Below, one piece after another: positions 26,795-35,264 of a stretch of DNA of 64,000 nucleotides. This DNA comes from Brevibacterium sp. RIT 803 (lineage in GTDB: Bacteria > Actinomycetota > Actinomycetes > Actinomycetales > Brevibacteriaceae). Each line of letters begins with the position of its first letter. The stretch's first letter is position 1. Under the pieces are notes generated by a model that saw nothing but the letters and a program-made list of their open reading frames with translations, did no database searches and was not told where the DNA came from. The stretch covers positions 248,001-312,000 of the forward strand of contig NZ_JAFEMW010000002.1 of assembly GCF_016892625.1 (NCBI RefSeq). The letters run 5' to 3'. The translations under genes and the position numbers were made by a program.

Positions 26795-29002
26795 TCAGAT
26801 CCGACGTCGGCGGGCGAACCAGACCATTCCTGCTCCGAGTGCAATGATGGCTGCCGCAATCCCGATCGAGGCACCCAGTTCGGCGCCCGTGCGTGGCAGA
26901 TCGCCGCCGGCATTCGCATTCCCACTGCTGTCGGAAGAATCGGATCCCTTGGCATTGTCCATGCCGCTGTCAGAATCCGATCCGTTCGCCGAGGTGGTCC
27001 CATCGTCGGCATCGACCGTGGCGCCAGCGGCGACTGTGGAATTCGCACCGTCGTCGTTGGCAGCAGCGTCTTCGTCGCCATTGGCGCTGTCCGCGCCATC
27101 TGCTCCATCGGCGTTGCCACCGTCGGAGGTCCCGTCCGCTTCTGCCTGGGCATCAGCTTCGGCTTCTGCCACGGCCTCGGAAGACGCTTCGTCATCGTCG
27201 CCTGGGCCCTGCGTGGTCGTGACGACCTGCCAGTTCTCATCGTAGAAGTCCGTGGGATCGACAATCTCGTTGTCTTTGACCCAGTCGATGAGGCTCTGAC
27301 GGATCTCGACCTGTTCGTTGTAGACCTCTTTCAGGTCACCGACCGGGTAGTCGCCGCCTCCGGACTGGCGGTAGTTGTTGATCGCGAGGATGAATGTGTC
27401 ATCATCGCCGACAGTATTGCCTTCTTTGTCAGTGAGGTTCTCGATGCGTTCGCCGACCGGTTTGGACACGTTGATGTCGTAGTCGATGCCCGAGAGCGCG
27501 TCGTAGTTGTAGTCAGGAATCGGCCGGTCGAGGCCTTCGTCGATGGCGTTGGTTCCATTGACCGGGTCGAAGTCGGCGCCTTCTTCTGTCTGCTTGAAGT
27601 AGCGGGCGGAGAACTCGAGGTAGTCGCGCAGCTGTGAACCATTGATTTCGACTCCGCCGAGGGTGTTGTCGAAGACGTAGAGTCCGGCGACGTCGCGGAT
27701 GGTGATGTCTCCGGCAGGGAATTCGGCTGTGCGGCTGAATGGTGAGGCCTGCGAGATGACGGGCACGTCTTTGTACTCGGTGTCTGCCAACGCGGTCTCT
27801 ACCGTCTCAGACTGCACCTTTGAGATGAAGTCGAGGATCGCAGTGTCCTCATAGTACGAGGTCTCTGCGCTCATGGTCTCGGTCACTGAGCCGATCTTCG
27901 TATTGACGTAGTCAACGGTCTTCTTATGCTGGGAATCGATGAGATCTTTGATCTCCGGATCCTCAGTGACATCACCCTGCGTGACAAGTGGTGTGGCTTC
28001 GGGTTCGGTACTCCCCCAGTCGATCCCCATGTCTTCGAGATTGATGGGCAGGTCCACCTCAGAGACGGACCGCGCCCAGTAGTTGGGCTGGGTGATGAGC
28101 GCCTTTGTCCCGTCCTCGCGTGACACGACCTGGCTCGGTTCATCCTGGTGGGTGTGTCCGGCGACGAGCACATCGACTCCGGGGACCTTCGCGACAGATG
28201 TGCTGACGTTCTCCTGCAGCTTCGAAGGGTCCCAGGTCTGGCCTTCGGGATCCTTGCCGGAGTGTGAGAGTACGACGACGATGTCTGCCCCGGCGTCCTT
28301 CATCTCCGGGACGTACTTCTTCGCAGTCTCGACGGGGTCGTCGAAGTGGACCTTGCCGGAGAGTTTGTTCTTGTCCCAGATCCGACTGCCGGGGGTCGTC
28401 ACGCCCAGAACACCGATGGTGATCTCCTGACCGGAGACATTCTTCTTCACGAGGGTGTAGGGATCGAGGTGGGGCTGGTCGTCGTCGTCATTGATGACGT
28501 TCGCGCCCAGGACGGGGAAGTTGACCTGTTCCTTATATTTGGCGAGCAGGTCGAGTCCGTAGTTGAACTCGTGGTTGCCCGCGACCTGTGCGTCATAGCC
28601 GACATGGTTGTAGGTTTTGGCCATCGGGTGCGTCTCACCGGTTTCGGTGATGCGTTCCTGTTGCGCGTAGTAGTACGTCAACGGGGTGCCCTGTATCGTG
28701 TCACCGTTGTCGACGAGGAGCACCGAATCCTCGCCCTTGGCCTCTTTGACACCCTTGATCAGGGTGGAGGCACGCGACATGCCGAGTTCTTCCCCGTCGG
28801 GGTAGGGAGCATTGGCGAAGTAGTCCCAGTTGAGGACGTGACCGTGGACATCGGTCGTCGCCAACAGGGTGAGTTCGCCCGTGGCCGCTGCCTGTTCCTC
28901 ATCCGGGGGCCCGCCGCCCAGCCCCGTCGCCGAGGCGGCTGCTGGGCCTGCAACGATGAGTGTCAATGCCAACGTGGACGAGGCGAAGCTTCGCAATCGC
29001 AT
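26795..29002 (-). CDS. LPxTG-anchored 5'-nucleotidase / 2',3'-cyclic phosphodiesterase family protein
   Basis: A cell-wall enzyme of 735 residues releasing phosphate and nucleosides from extracellular nucleotides. Order: signal peptide (1-24), metallophosphatase domain with [27 protein letters not shown] and VAGHTHQDE metal motifs, a 5'-nucleotidase C-terminal domain ([30 protein letters not shown]), a long acidic Ala/Asp/Gly/Ser stalk, then the sorting signal LPRTG, a hydrophobic span and the tail RRRRI. GGAGACTC precedes the ATG. The anchor matches those of the two proteases farther right. Confidence 0.93.
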   Translation of the reverse strand: MRLRSFASSTLALTLIVAGPAAASATGLGGGPPDEEQAAATGELTLLATTDVHGHVLNWDYFANAPYPDGEELGMSRASTLIKGVKEAKGEDSVLLVDNGDTIQGTPLTYYYAQQERITETGETHPMAKTYNHVGYDAQVAGNHEFNYGLDLLAKYKEQVNFPVLGANVINDDDDQPHLDPYTLVKKNVSGQEITIGVLGVTTPGSRIWDKNKLSGKVHFDDPVETAKKYVPEMKDAGADIVVVLSHSGKDPEGQTWDPSKLQENVSTSVAKVPGVDVLVAGHTHQDEPSQVVSREDGTKALITQPNYWARSVSEVDLPINLEDMGIDWGSTEPEATPLVTQGDVTEDPEIKDLIDSQHKKTVDYVNTKIGSVTETMSAETSYYEDTAILDFISKVQSETVETALADTEYKDVPVISQASPFSRTAEFPAGDITIRDVAGLYVFDNTLGGVEINGSQLRDYLEFSARYFKQTEEGADFDPVNGTNAIDEGLDRPIPDYNYDALSGIDYDINVSKPVGERIENLTDKEGNTVGDDDTFILAINNYRQSGGGDYPVGDLKEVYNEQVEIRQSLIDWVKDNEIVDPTDFYDENWQVVTTTQGPGDDDEASSEAVAEAEADAQAEADGTSDGGNADGADGADSANGDEDAAANDDGANSTVAAGATVDADDGTTSANGSDSDSGMDNAKGSDSSDSSGNANAGGDLPRTGAELGASIGIAAAIIALGAGMVWFARRRRI

Positions 29003-29102
29003 GAGTCTCCAGATGTAGTTGTAGTTCAGATCTCCCACTCTAATCCGAATTCCGGCGACCCTGAGCAAATCCTGAGCGAAATCTGCACAAACTATGTTGT
29101 CT

Positions 29103-30074
29103 CTACTGTTCGACGAGGTTGTCCTTGGCAGTCTTCGACGTGAACATGGACTCGACGACGATGAGGACAACCACGATTGCCGCACCGATGACAGCGAGAA
29201 TGATCGGGGCAGCGATCGGGTCGTAGGGCGCGAGCAGACCTCCGGCTTCGGCATCGGATTGCCACGGCCACAATGCCCTCAAAGAGCCGAGCATCAAGCC
29301 CGCCATCGCGACCAGAGTCCACCATCGGTGATTGTGCAGTAGGTAGCGCAGGATATTGACGAACAGTGCCAGGCCGAGGATCGCGCCGAGTCCGAATACA
29401 GCGATGTAGAGGAGGTCGCGGTCGTTGACTGCGCGCAGCGTGGTGGCGTAGAGGCCCACTGCGAGGAGGAAGAACGATCCCGATACGCCGGGAACGACCA
29501 GAGCGCAGATGGCGATTGAGGCGACGAAGAAGACCGCAATGAGTGGCGGATTCTCGACGTCGGATCCACCTGCCAGTCCGGTCATCCAGAAGGCGAGAGC
29601 TGCAGCGGCGATAAAGACGAGGATACCCAGCAGCAGAGATTGTCCGCTACGCGCCGGCAGCATGCGCAATGGGACGGAGATGCTGGCTGCGACGAGTCCG
29701 AAGAACAGCCCCCTGGCAAGTTCTGGGTTGGCTGTGACGAAGCCTTCCATCACTCCAGCGATGCTGAAGACTGCCACCATCATGCCCAGAAGGACCGGGA
29801 TGACGAGGAACCAGTCTGTGCGGCGCAGTTCTGCGAGGGCGCCGCTCCACCGGTCTGGGCCGGTGATCACAGTCTTCGCTGCCTTGACCACATGGGCCGC
29901 CGAGTCGATGAGCTGGTCGTAGACTCCGGTCACGAGAGCAATCGTTCCGCCGGAGACCCCAGGGACAAGCTCGGCAGAGCCGATCAGGAATCCGCGGAGC
30001 AGGTCGAGGGGGATCAGAGCTTTGGAACGGGTGGTCTTCAGGGAAGCGGCCACCTCGGAGCTGGAGTTAGTCAT
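29103..30074 (-). CDS. DUF368 membrane protein, PopT-type polyprenyl-phosphate transporter
   Basis: A 323-residue polytopic membrane protein with about nine helices. It has the DUF368 signatures RGFLIGSAELVPGVSGGTIALVTGVYDQLI near the N-terminus and the repeat LVVPGVSGSFFLLAVGLY in the second half, the paired PGVSGG motifs. DUF368 proteins were shown to recycle undecaprenyl phosphate across the membrane for wall synthesis. That role fits here but is inferred from the family. AGGG lies six bases before the ATG. Confidence 0.92.
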   Translation of the reverse strand: MTNSSSEVAASLKTTRSKALIPLDLLRGFLIGSAELVPGVSGGTIALVTGVYDQLIDSAAHVVKAAKTVITGPDRWSGALAELRRTDWFLVIPVLLGMMVAVFSIAGVMEGFVTANPELARGLFFGLVAASISVPLRMLPARSGQSLLLGILVFIAAAALAFWMTGLAGGSDVENPPLIAVFFVASIAICALVVPGVSGSFFLLAVGLYATTLRAVNDRDLLYIAVFGLGAILGLALFVNILRYLLHNHRWWTLVAMAGLMLGSLRALWPWQSDAEAGGLLAPYDPIAAPIILAVIGAAIVVVLIVVESMFTSKTAKDNLVEQ

Positions 30075-30144
30075 AGTCCCTTCAGCCTACGAGACTCACA
30101 CTCCCAGGTGCCAACAATAGGCTCTGTGTCGCCGTCGTGGTGTC

Positions 30145-30669
30145 CTAGTCTCCGGTGGCTCCATCGATGCTTTCGCGGATGAGATCGGCGTGGCCTACGT
30201 GTCGAGCGTATTCCTCGATCATATGGATGAGCACCCACCGGACGTTGAACCGCTCGCCCGACGACGGCTCACGTGCCATCAGCGTATCCAAGTCATCGAT
30301 GCCGGCAAGGATCTCCCGCGACTGGTCACAGGCCTTGGCATGCAGCCTCAGCAGGTAGTCGGGCGTGTCCTCGACTGCGCTTTCGAAGTCCCAGTCAGGG
30401 TCGGCCTTCCAGTCAATGCTCGCCCACGGTTCAGAGAGTTCCTGGTCCAGGATGTCCTCGACGAACCATTGTTCTTCGACCAGGCTGAGGTGCTTGATGA
30501 TGCCGCCCAGGGTCAGCGGCGATGCACCGACACGACGGTTGAGGTCAGCCGAGGCCAGTCCTTCGACCTTTCTGCGCAGCACCGCACGATAGTAGTCGAG
30601 GAACTCTTCCAGCCCCTGACGCTCTTTCGGCGCTGCAGTCGGGTCTGTTGGTGGCGGGCTCATGGTCAT
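30145..30669 (-). CDS. DinB family protein (DUF664)
   Basis: A 174-residue four-helix-bundle protein of the DinB/DUF664 type. Metal-site histidines appear in GGIIKHLSLVEEQWF (about residue 60) and in MIEEYARHVGHADLIRE (about 155). Members include thiol-dependent transferases (mycothiol or bacillithiol). The start overlaps the VOC-protein stop by four bases, so both are one operon and may act together in detoxification. Confidence 0.9.
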   Translation of the reverse strand: MTMSPPPTDPTAAPKERQGLEEFLDYYRAVLRRKVEGLASADLNRRVGASPLTLGGIIKHLSLVEEQWFVEDILDQELSEPWASIDWKADPDWDFESAVEDTPDYLLRLHAKACDQSREILAGIDDLDTLMAREPSSGERFNVRWVLIHMIEEYARHVGHADLIRESIDGATGD

Positions 30670-31052
30670 ATTTCGCCTTCTTCATTCGGTGTCTTCCGAC
30701 CGATGTCGAAGACATTTCCTTCGGGGTCTTTCAGCGTGGTCCATTCGATGCCGAACTCGGAAAAGGAGGCAACCTTCTCGGCCCCCAATGCCACCGCACG
30801 CTCGACGTCGGCGGGATAGTTCGGGTCATCGAGATCGATGTGCAAGGGGTTCTTTCCCTCGCCGCGTTCCTCGACTTTGAGGAAGAGCATGCCTGGAGTC
30901 ATCGATTCGCCGCTGTGGACGCCGCCGATGCTGGCGACGAATTCGTTCGCGCCGTCATCGAGTTCGGCGTTGAGAAGTTCGGCCCAGAAGACCGACTGGG
31001 CTTCGACGTCTTTGCAGTCGAAGGTGATGCTCAGCGAGGACAGAGACGCCAT
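30666..31052 (-). CDS. VOC family (glyoxalase/bleomycin-resistance fold) protein
   Basis: A 128-residue protein of two beta-alpha-beta-beta-beta modules, with SLSITFDCKDVEAQSVFWAELL, LHIDLDDPNYPADVERAVALGAE and WTTLKDPEGNVFDIG. The metal ligands of true glyoxalases are partly retained (His in LHIDL, Glu in DPEGNVFD). Start at 31052 is preferred over 31070 because AGGA lies nine bases upstream of it. Operon with the DinB gene. Confidence 0.88.
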   Translation of the reverse strand: MASLSSLSITFDCKDVEAQSVFWAELLNAELDDGANEFVASIGGVHSGESMTPGMLFLKVEERGEGKNPLHIDLDDPNYPADVERAVALGAEKVASFSEFGIEWTTLKDPEGNVFDIGRKTPNEEGEI

Positions 31053-31144
31053 GGCTGGTGATCCTTTCATAATGATGTCTATTTGACCTCACACTCTAGA
31101 CGCAGGCTCTGACTCGGCGCGGGCCTCCCGACATACTTCAGCTC

Positions 31145-31978
31145 TCAACCTCGCGGCTGTCGTGCCAGTTGCCGGGACTGGGCGACCAATCGGCCAGCGG
31201 AGTCCCAGAGTTCACAATCCTCTTCGAACATGCCCCCGGCGATATTGCGCGTGTACAGCTTCGCTCTGATCCAGCCTGGTGCTGGAACGGCACGCAGATG
31301 AGCGGTGAGCTCCATGGTCGGGGCCCAGTTGAAGCGGCCCAGATCGAACATCACCGGCGGGAATGCGTCAAGGAAAGCCAATAGCGCCAGCGAGTCTGGT
31401 TCGGTTCCGTCAGCCAAACGGATCCACCCCTGGAGCAGACCGCGGCCACTGGGTCGACCAGTCGCGAAGCCGGCGGTCTCGGGATCGAGTCTCATATCGT
31501 AGCGTTTGACCAAGGGAGCGGACTTGACGAAGTCTCCGGGCGCCTCGGCGACGCTGATGCACTGATCCGGGTCCGGCAGCTCAGGCGGGCTGGCCGTGGT
31601 CGCGACATCATCAGGCAGATCGCCGAGGCTGCCCATCGTCGCCAGGGCGGTGATCGTCGGTGCGTCGTTCTGGGACAGATCAACGGCGAAGGTGGCACTG
31701 GATCGGCCCTCGCGGATGAGTCGCGTCGCGATGTCGGCTCGGCCGCCCCGGCTGGGGCCCAGGTAGTAGGTCGAGAGCACCAATGAGTCAGGAGCCTTCG
31801 GGCTGTTGTTGCGCAACGCCTGCGCGATGATACTGAGGAGATATCCTCCGTTGACCGCGCCGGCGACACTCCACACTCCGTCGAGCTCAGCGCTGAAGCT
31901 GGTATCCGACTCGCGTTTGACTGCAATGGCGGAGGCGAACTCTCCCAGGGGAGATTCGCCCGAATTCTTTTGACTCAT
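31145..31978 (-). CDS. Thioesterase family protein (double hot-dog, TesB-like)
   Basis: A 277-residue acyl-CoA thioesterase-fold protein with two hot-dog units. N-terminal unit has WSVAGAVNGGYLLSIIAQAL and STYYLGPSRGGRADIATRLIREGRSSATFAVDL; C-terminal unit has LLAFLDAFPPVMFDLG and MELTAHLRAVPAPGWIRAKLYTRNIAGGMFEEDCELWDSAGRLVAQSRQLA, typical of the actinobacterial TesB-like family. Acyl substrate unknown. TAATGT lies seven bases before the ATG. Confidence 0.88.
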   Translation of the reverse strand: MSQKNSGESPLGEFASAIAVKRESDTSFSAELDGVWSVAGAVNGGYLLSIIAQALRNNSPKAPDSLVLSTYYLGPSRGGRADIATRLIREGRSSATFAVDLSQNDAPTITALATMGSLGDLPDDVATTASPPELPDPDQCISVAEAPGDFVKSAPLVKRYDMRLDPETAGFATGRPSGRGLLQGWIRLADGTEPDSLALLAFLDAFPPVMFDLGRFNWAPTMELTAHLRAVPAPGWIRAKLYTRNIAGGMFEEDCELWDSAGRLVAQSRQLARQPRG

Positions 31979-32014
31979 GTGACACACATTACCAAGGACT
32001 GAACAATCGTCCGG

Positions 32015-32242
32015 TCAGTGCAGTTTGTTGACCTGTCGTTCATTGCCGCGGCGGTAGTTCCCGGTGGCACGCGCAAGCAGCTGCTGATCGGATTCGAAGC
32101 CGGCGCCGAGCTTGGGAATCAATGCAGACGCCTTCTTGCCGCCAAGCTCCATCACGGTTCGGCCGTTGCGCATAATGATGAGCATGCCCGATTTGGTGAT
32201 GCGGTAGTCGAATGGGTCATCATCGAGGCTCAACGCTCTCAC
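32015..32242 (-). CDS. Small conserved actinobacterial protein, hypothetical
   Basis: A 75-residue cytoplasmic protein: DDDPFDYRITKSGMLIIMRNGRTVMELGGKKASALIPKL, then GFESDQQLLARATGNYRRGNER. I recall proteins with this pattern (DPF.YR.TKSG, ATGNYRRGNER) from many actinobacteria without known function. GTG start preceded by GGGGA. Confidence 0.75.
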   Translation of the reverse strand: MRALSLDDDPFDYRITKSGMLIIMRNGRTVMELGGKKASALIPKLGAGFESDQQLLARATGNYRRGNERQVNKLH

Positions 32243-32278
32243 TCCCCTGTCATCGTGCGTCCGGTCAGCCTGGTGACC

Positions 32279-32548
32279 ATGAGCATAACCTTGTCACGCC
32301 TCGATCCCAACGGTGCCGACCGTTCCGGACTCATCGATTGCTTCGCCAACAATGATTTTCCCTCCCACGTTCGCCCGCTGCCATGGACTGCTGCCGGGGT
32401 CGAAGAGCGCATTGATTCGAGTACTCTTCGCAGTGATGACTACGACGCCTTCTGGCTCCGACATGAACAGTTGGGCAACCTCGGCATAGTGCGGCTCGAC
32501 GACAATACTCGCGATGACAATATCGCTATGCGTGCCGTGACGCCGTAG
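32279..32548 (+). pseudogene. Truncated GNAT acetyltransferase (N-terminal remnant)
   Basis: The frame from ATG 32279 gives 89 residues that read as the start of a GNAT acetyltransferase: LSRLDPNGADRSGLIDCF, then NNDFPSHVRPLPW, the DDYDAFWLRHEQLGNLGIVRLDD segment, then a premature stop. The acetyl-CoA loop (RGxGxG) and all later strands are missing, and the protease terminator begins 14 bases on. This is therefore a 3'-deleted gene, perhaps cut when the protease locus formed. The gap 32243-32639 holds nothing else but that terminator. Confidence 0.7.
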
Positions 32549-32561
32549 TTCTGGCCACAAG

Positions 32562-32597
32562 AAGAACGCCCCCGGTCCGAAGACCAGGGGCGTTCTT
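32562..32597 (-). terminator. Rho-independent terminator of the first protease gene
   Basis: Arms AAGAACGCCCC and GGGGCGTTCTT pair perfectly; an inner GGTC/GACC stem closes, on the reverse strand, a stable UUCG tetraloop, with one mismatch between. It lies about 40 bases beyond the protease stop. Confidence 0.8.
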
Positions 32598-32639
32598 GTG
32601 AACTCTCAGACGATCATTTGCTGATCGAGTGAGCTATGT

Positions 32640-34976
32640 TCAGTTCTTCTTGTTCCGACGCATGGTCAGGACAACTGCGGCTCCACCAACAACGAGGAGT
32701 CCGGCACCGGCAGCAAGGCCGGTCAGTTCAGCACCGGTGCGAGGCAGATCAGATCCGCCATCTCCTCCGTCACCATCGTCGCTTCCGCCGCCGTTGCCAT
32801 CTTCATCGGCAACTACGGTGAACGAGCCGGCAAGTGCCTTCTCTTCATCTGTGTCGTTGGCTCCGGTCACCTGCACGTCGTACTTGCCCAGGTAGGCCGA
32901 AGGATCAGATGCGTTGGTTCCGTAGATCGAGAAAGCGGCGACGCCGTTTTCGTTCGCGGTCTCGTCGAGAGTGATGCCCTCAACATTGTCCGGTCCGGCG
33001 ACAACCTCGAGGGAGACGTTTTCGCCCTCTTCGAAGCCCTCGACCGTGATCTGCACGCCCTTGTCCTTCTTCACGAAGTCAGAGGCAGCAACTTCCTTGG
33101 GCTCGATGGAGATCTTGCGCTCGGCCGGAGCCTCGCCATCCTTCGATCCGTCGGAATCAGCGTTGGATTCTGCAGTCTTAGCGTCTGCAGCTGCACCAGC
33201 GCCCGAGTCGGCACCATCGGCTGCGGAATCAGCGCTAGCGTCGTCGCCTTCAGCGGCGGAGTCAGCGTCTGCGTTGTCGGCATCGGCGGCAGCAGTAGCA
33301 TCTGCTTCGTCAGCGGCAGCTTCCACCGTCACAGTGAACTCACGTGGGTCCGAAGTTCCGGCGTCAGTGGTCGCGGTAGCAGTGTATGCGTACTCGCCAG
33401 CTTCTGAAGGTGCTTCTGCAGTGAAGTTTCCGTCGGCGTCAGCCGTAACAGTTACGGTGCCTTCTGCTGCAGCGTGAATCTGGATTGCCGACTCTGCGCC
33501 GTTGTCGGCGACAGGCTTCCAAACAAGCTTCACCTTGGCGTTCGCTTCGGTCTTACCGGTGATCTGGCCGCCTTCTTCAACCGTCTGGTCATCGACGACT
33601 GGCGCTTCAGGTACTTCCGGAGCATCGGCGTCGGAGTTTGCGTCGTCACCGTCGGCAGCGGCAGCAGCATCTGCATCCTTCGCGTCAGCACCTGCGTCTG
33701 CGTCGGCATCCTTGGCATCCGCACCAGCGTCTGCGTCAGCATCCTTGGCATCCGCGCCTGCATCTGCGTCAGCATCCTTGGCATCCGCACCTGCATCTGC
33801 ATCTGCATCCTTGGCATCCGCACCAGCGTCTGCGTCAGCATCCTTAGCATCCGCACCTGCATCAGCATTCGCGTCGTCGTCGCCTGGAGGCTCTTCGTTC
33901 GGATCAGTTAACCGGAAGTCGACACCAGAGGTCTTAAGCGAGTAGTCGAGGTCGGCAACCCAGCTCATGTCGTAGATCACACCGCCCTGCTCAACATCTC
34001 CGCCACCGGAGATGACGCCCACGGCAGTATCACCCTGGAACACTCCACCACCGGAGTCACCGCTTGCAGAGAATGGGGCTCCTTTGGAAGCCTTGACACC
34101 AAATCCGTGAACAAAGCGCCCACCGATATTCATGAACTCGTACTGTTCATTCAGATCGGTCCACACTGGACCTTCTGTCAGGCCAGTGGTGCGACCGGCC
34201 TTTTGAACGTTCCCCTCTGTGTGGGCACCGACCTTTGCAATGTCAGTTTCGAGCCCAGCGCCAAGATCTTCGGAGGCGGCAGTCGACCAATCGGTGACGC
34301 CATTCTTGACGTTGTACTTAGACGCATCGACGTTGATCACAGCGAAGTCGATGTCGTCTGCCTTCGGCTGCTGAGTCTCATCTGTGACGAGATCGCCACC
34401 GAATTTGTGATATCCCCACTTACCGAGAACGCCCTGTCCGGAACGGACAAATCCGTCACCGCCGGTGCCTGCTGCAGGGGCCGTCGAAGGCTGTTCGGTT
34501 TCATCGACAATGGAGTCACCCGAAAACTCGCCGGACTCCTCGATGATTTTTGCACAGTGTCCAGCCGTCAGAACGATCGGGTTCCCGTCGCCGTCCCAGC
34601 CAGAGAATCCTGTCGAACATGCTCCAGCACCGGTGCCGGCCTGCGCCAGATAGCCTGCTCCGCCGACGATGTCGTTGGCAGCGTACGGCTTGAGTTCCTT
34701 GATGCCCTCGGTGACTACGACATTGTCGTATTCTTCCTCGAGCGCCTCAATCGCATCGGTCTTCTCTGCAACACCAATGTTGAGCTTGCCACCCTTGGCG
34801 CCGTAAGCATTGACGCCTTCTACATCAGCCAACGCTTTCTGCACATGCGCGTTGTTCTGCACATCCAGTTTCTGCGGGCCGTCGGCCAGCGCAGGGGACG
34901 CGACGAACGCACTGCCGAGACCGAGCGCCGCTGCGGCGGTCAGTGCCAGCGAACTCTGCACGAATTTCTTCTGCAT
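32640..34976 (-). CDS. LPxTG-anchored trypsin-like serine protease with 33-bp repeat stalk
   Basis: A 778-residue exported protease (S1 family, streptogrisin/alpha-lytic style). Signal peptide 1-31; propeptide to about 101; mature start near IVGG (103). Triad His140 (LTAGHC), Asp210 (DDIDFAVINVD) and Ser308 (ASGDSGGG); Cys120 and Cys141 can form the conserved disulfide. Then a stalk of six 11-residue repeats (about 369-435, Asp/Ala/Lys-rich), an Ig-like domain, a second Ala/Asp stalk, another beta domain, and the wall-sorting signal LPRTG (744-748), hydrophobic span and tail RRNKKN. Likely covalently wall-linked by sortase. Tandem paralogue of the next gene. Confidence 0.93.
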   Translation of the reverse strand: MQKKFVQSSLALTAAAALGLGSAFVASPALADGPQKLDVQNNAHVQKALADVEGVNAYGAKGGKLNIGVAEKTDAIEALEEEYDNVVVTEGIKELKPYAANDIVGGAGYLAQAGTGAGACSTGFSGWDGDGNPIVLTAGHCAKIIEESGEFSGDSIVDETEQPSTAPAAGTGGDGFVRSGQGVLGKWGYHKFGGDLVTDETQQPKADDIDFAVINVDASKYNVKNGVTDWSTAASEDLGAGLETDIAKVGAHTEGNVQKAGRTTGLTEGPVWTDLNEQYEFMNIGGRFVHGFGVKASKGAPFSASGDSGGGVFQGDTAVGVISGGGDVEQGGVIYDMSWVADLDYSLKTSGVDFRLTDPNEEPPGDDDANADAGADAKDADADAGADAKDADADAGADAKDADADAGADAKDADADAGADAKDADADAGADAKDADAAAAADGDDANSDADAPEVPEAPVVDDQTVEEGGQITGKTEANAKVKLVWKPVADNGAESAIQIHAAAEGTVTVTADADGNFTAEAPSEAGEYAYTATATTDAGTSDPREFTVTVEAAADEADATAAADADNADADSAAEGDDASADSAADGADSGAGAAADAKTAESNADSDGSKDGEAPAERKISIEPKEVAASDFVKKDKGVQITVEGFEEGENVSLEVVAGPDNVEGITLDETANENGVAAFSIYGTNASDPSAYLGKYDVQVTGANDTDEEKALAGSFTVVADEDGNGGGSDDGDGGDGGSDLPRTGAELTGLAAGAGLLVVGGAAVVLTMRRNKKN
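33673..33870 (-). repeat. Six tandem 33-bp repeats in the protease stalk
   Basis: Six in-frame copies of a 33-bp unit (begins gcatccttggcatccgcacc on the + strand) encode DADAGADAKDA repeats. Copies differ at only a few bases, which indicates recent expansion or homogenisation. Length change by whole units would keep the frame. Confidence 0.95.
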
Positions 34977-35029
34977 ACGTTTCCGTTTCTCTTATCAGGA
35001 GCTTGCAATATCACAGCTTGATGACCTTG

Positions 35030-35045
35030 GTCACGATAAGGTTAC
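35030..35045 (-). promoter_or_regulatory. MtrA-like direct repeat upstream of first protease
   Basis: On the reverse strand GTAAC, six bases, GTGAC, about 55 bases upstream of the start codon. This resembles the GTAAC-N6-GTAAC site described for the response regulator MtrA in Streptomyces. The rest of the gap 34977-35264 holds the second protease's terminator and no gene. Confidence 0.4.
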
Positions 35046-35188
35046 GACCTGCATACAGCGACTACCAAGAAAGTAGACCGCAAACTGTGAACTAAATGAA
35101 CGAAACAACAGATGTTGCTGAAATGATGTGCTGAGCCACTGGGCGGCTCGTTCTTCCCAGAAATTTCTCGGTTTGGTCACAGACACAA

Positions 35189-35220
35189 GAGCGCCCCTGG
35201 TCCGCAGACCAGGGGCGCTC
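35189..35220 (-). terminator. Rho-independent terminator of the second protease gene
   Basis: GAGCGCCCCTGGTC and its exact complement form a perfect 14-bp stem with a four-base loop, about 45 bases after the stop. Core bases and the flanking gtgaactctcagacgatcat are shared with the terminator of the first protease, marking a duplicated 3' flank. Confidence 0.85.
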
Positions 35221-35264
35221 GAGTGAACTCTCAGACGATCATGTGCTGACCGTGTGGGTCATAT

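Noticed and set aside
32294..32560. Reverse 88-codon frame in the gap beside the first protease
   Set aside because: The opposite strand reads as a GNAT remnant, which explains the open frame better.
33673..33870. Possible CRISPR array (regular 33-bp repeats)
   Set aside because: Repeats are directly adjacent with no spacers and are in frame in a protease stalk.
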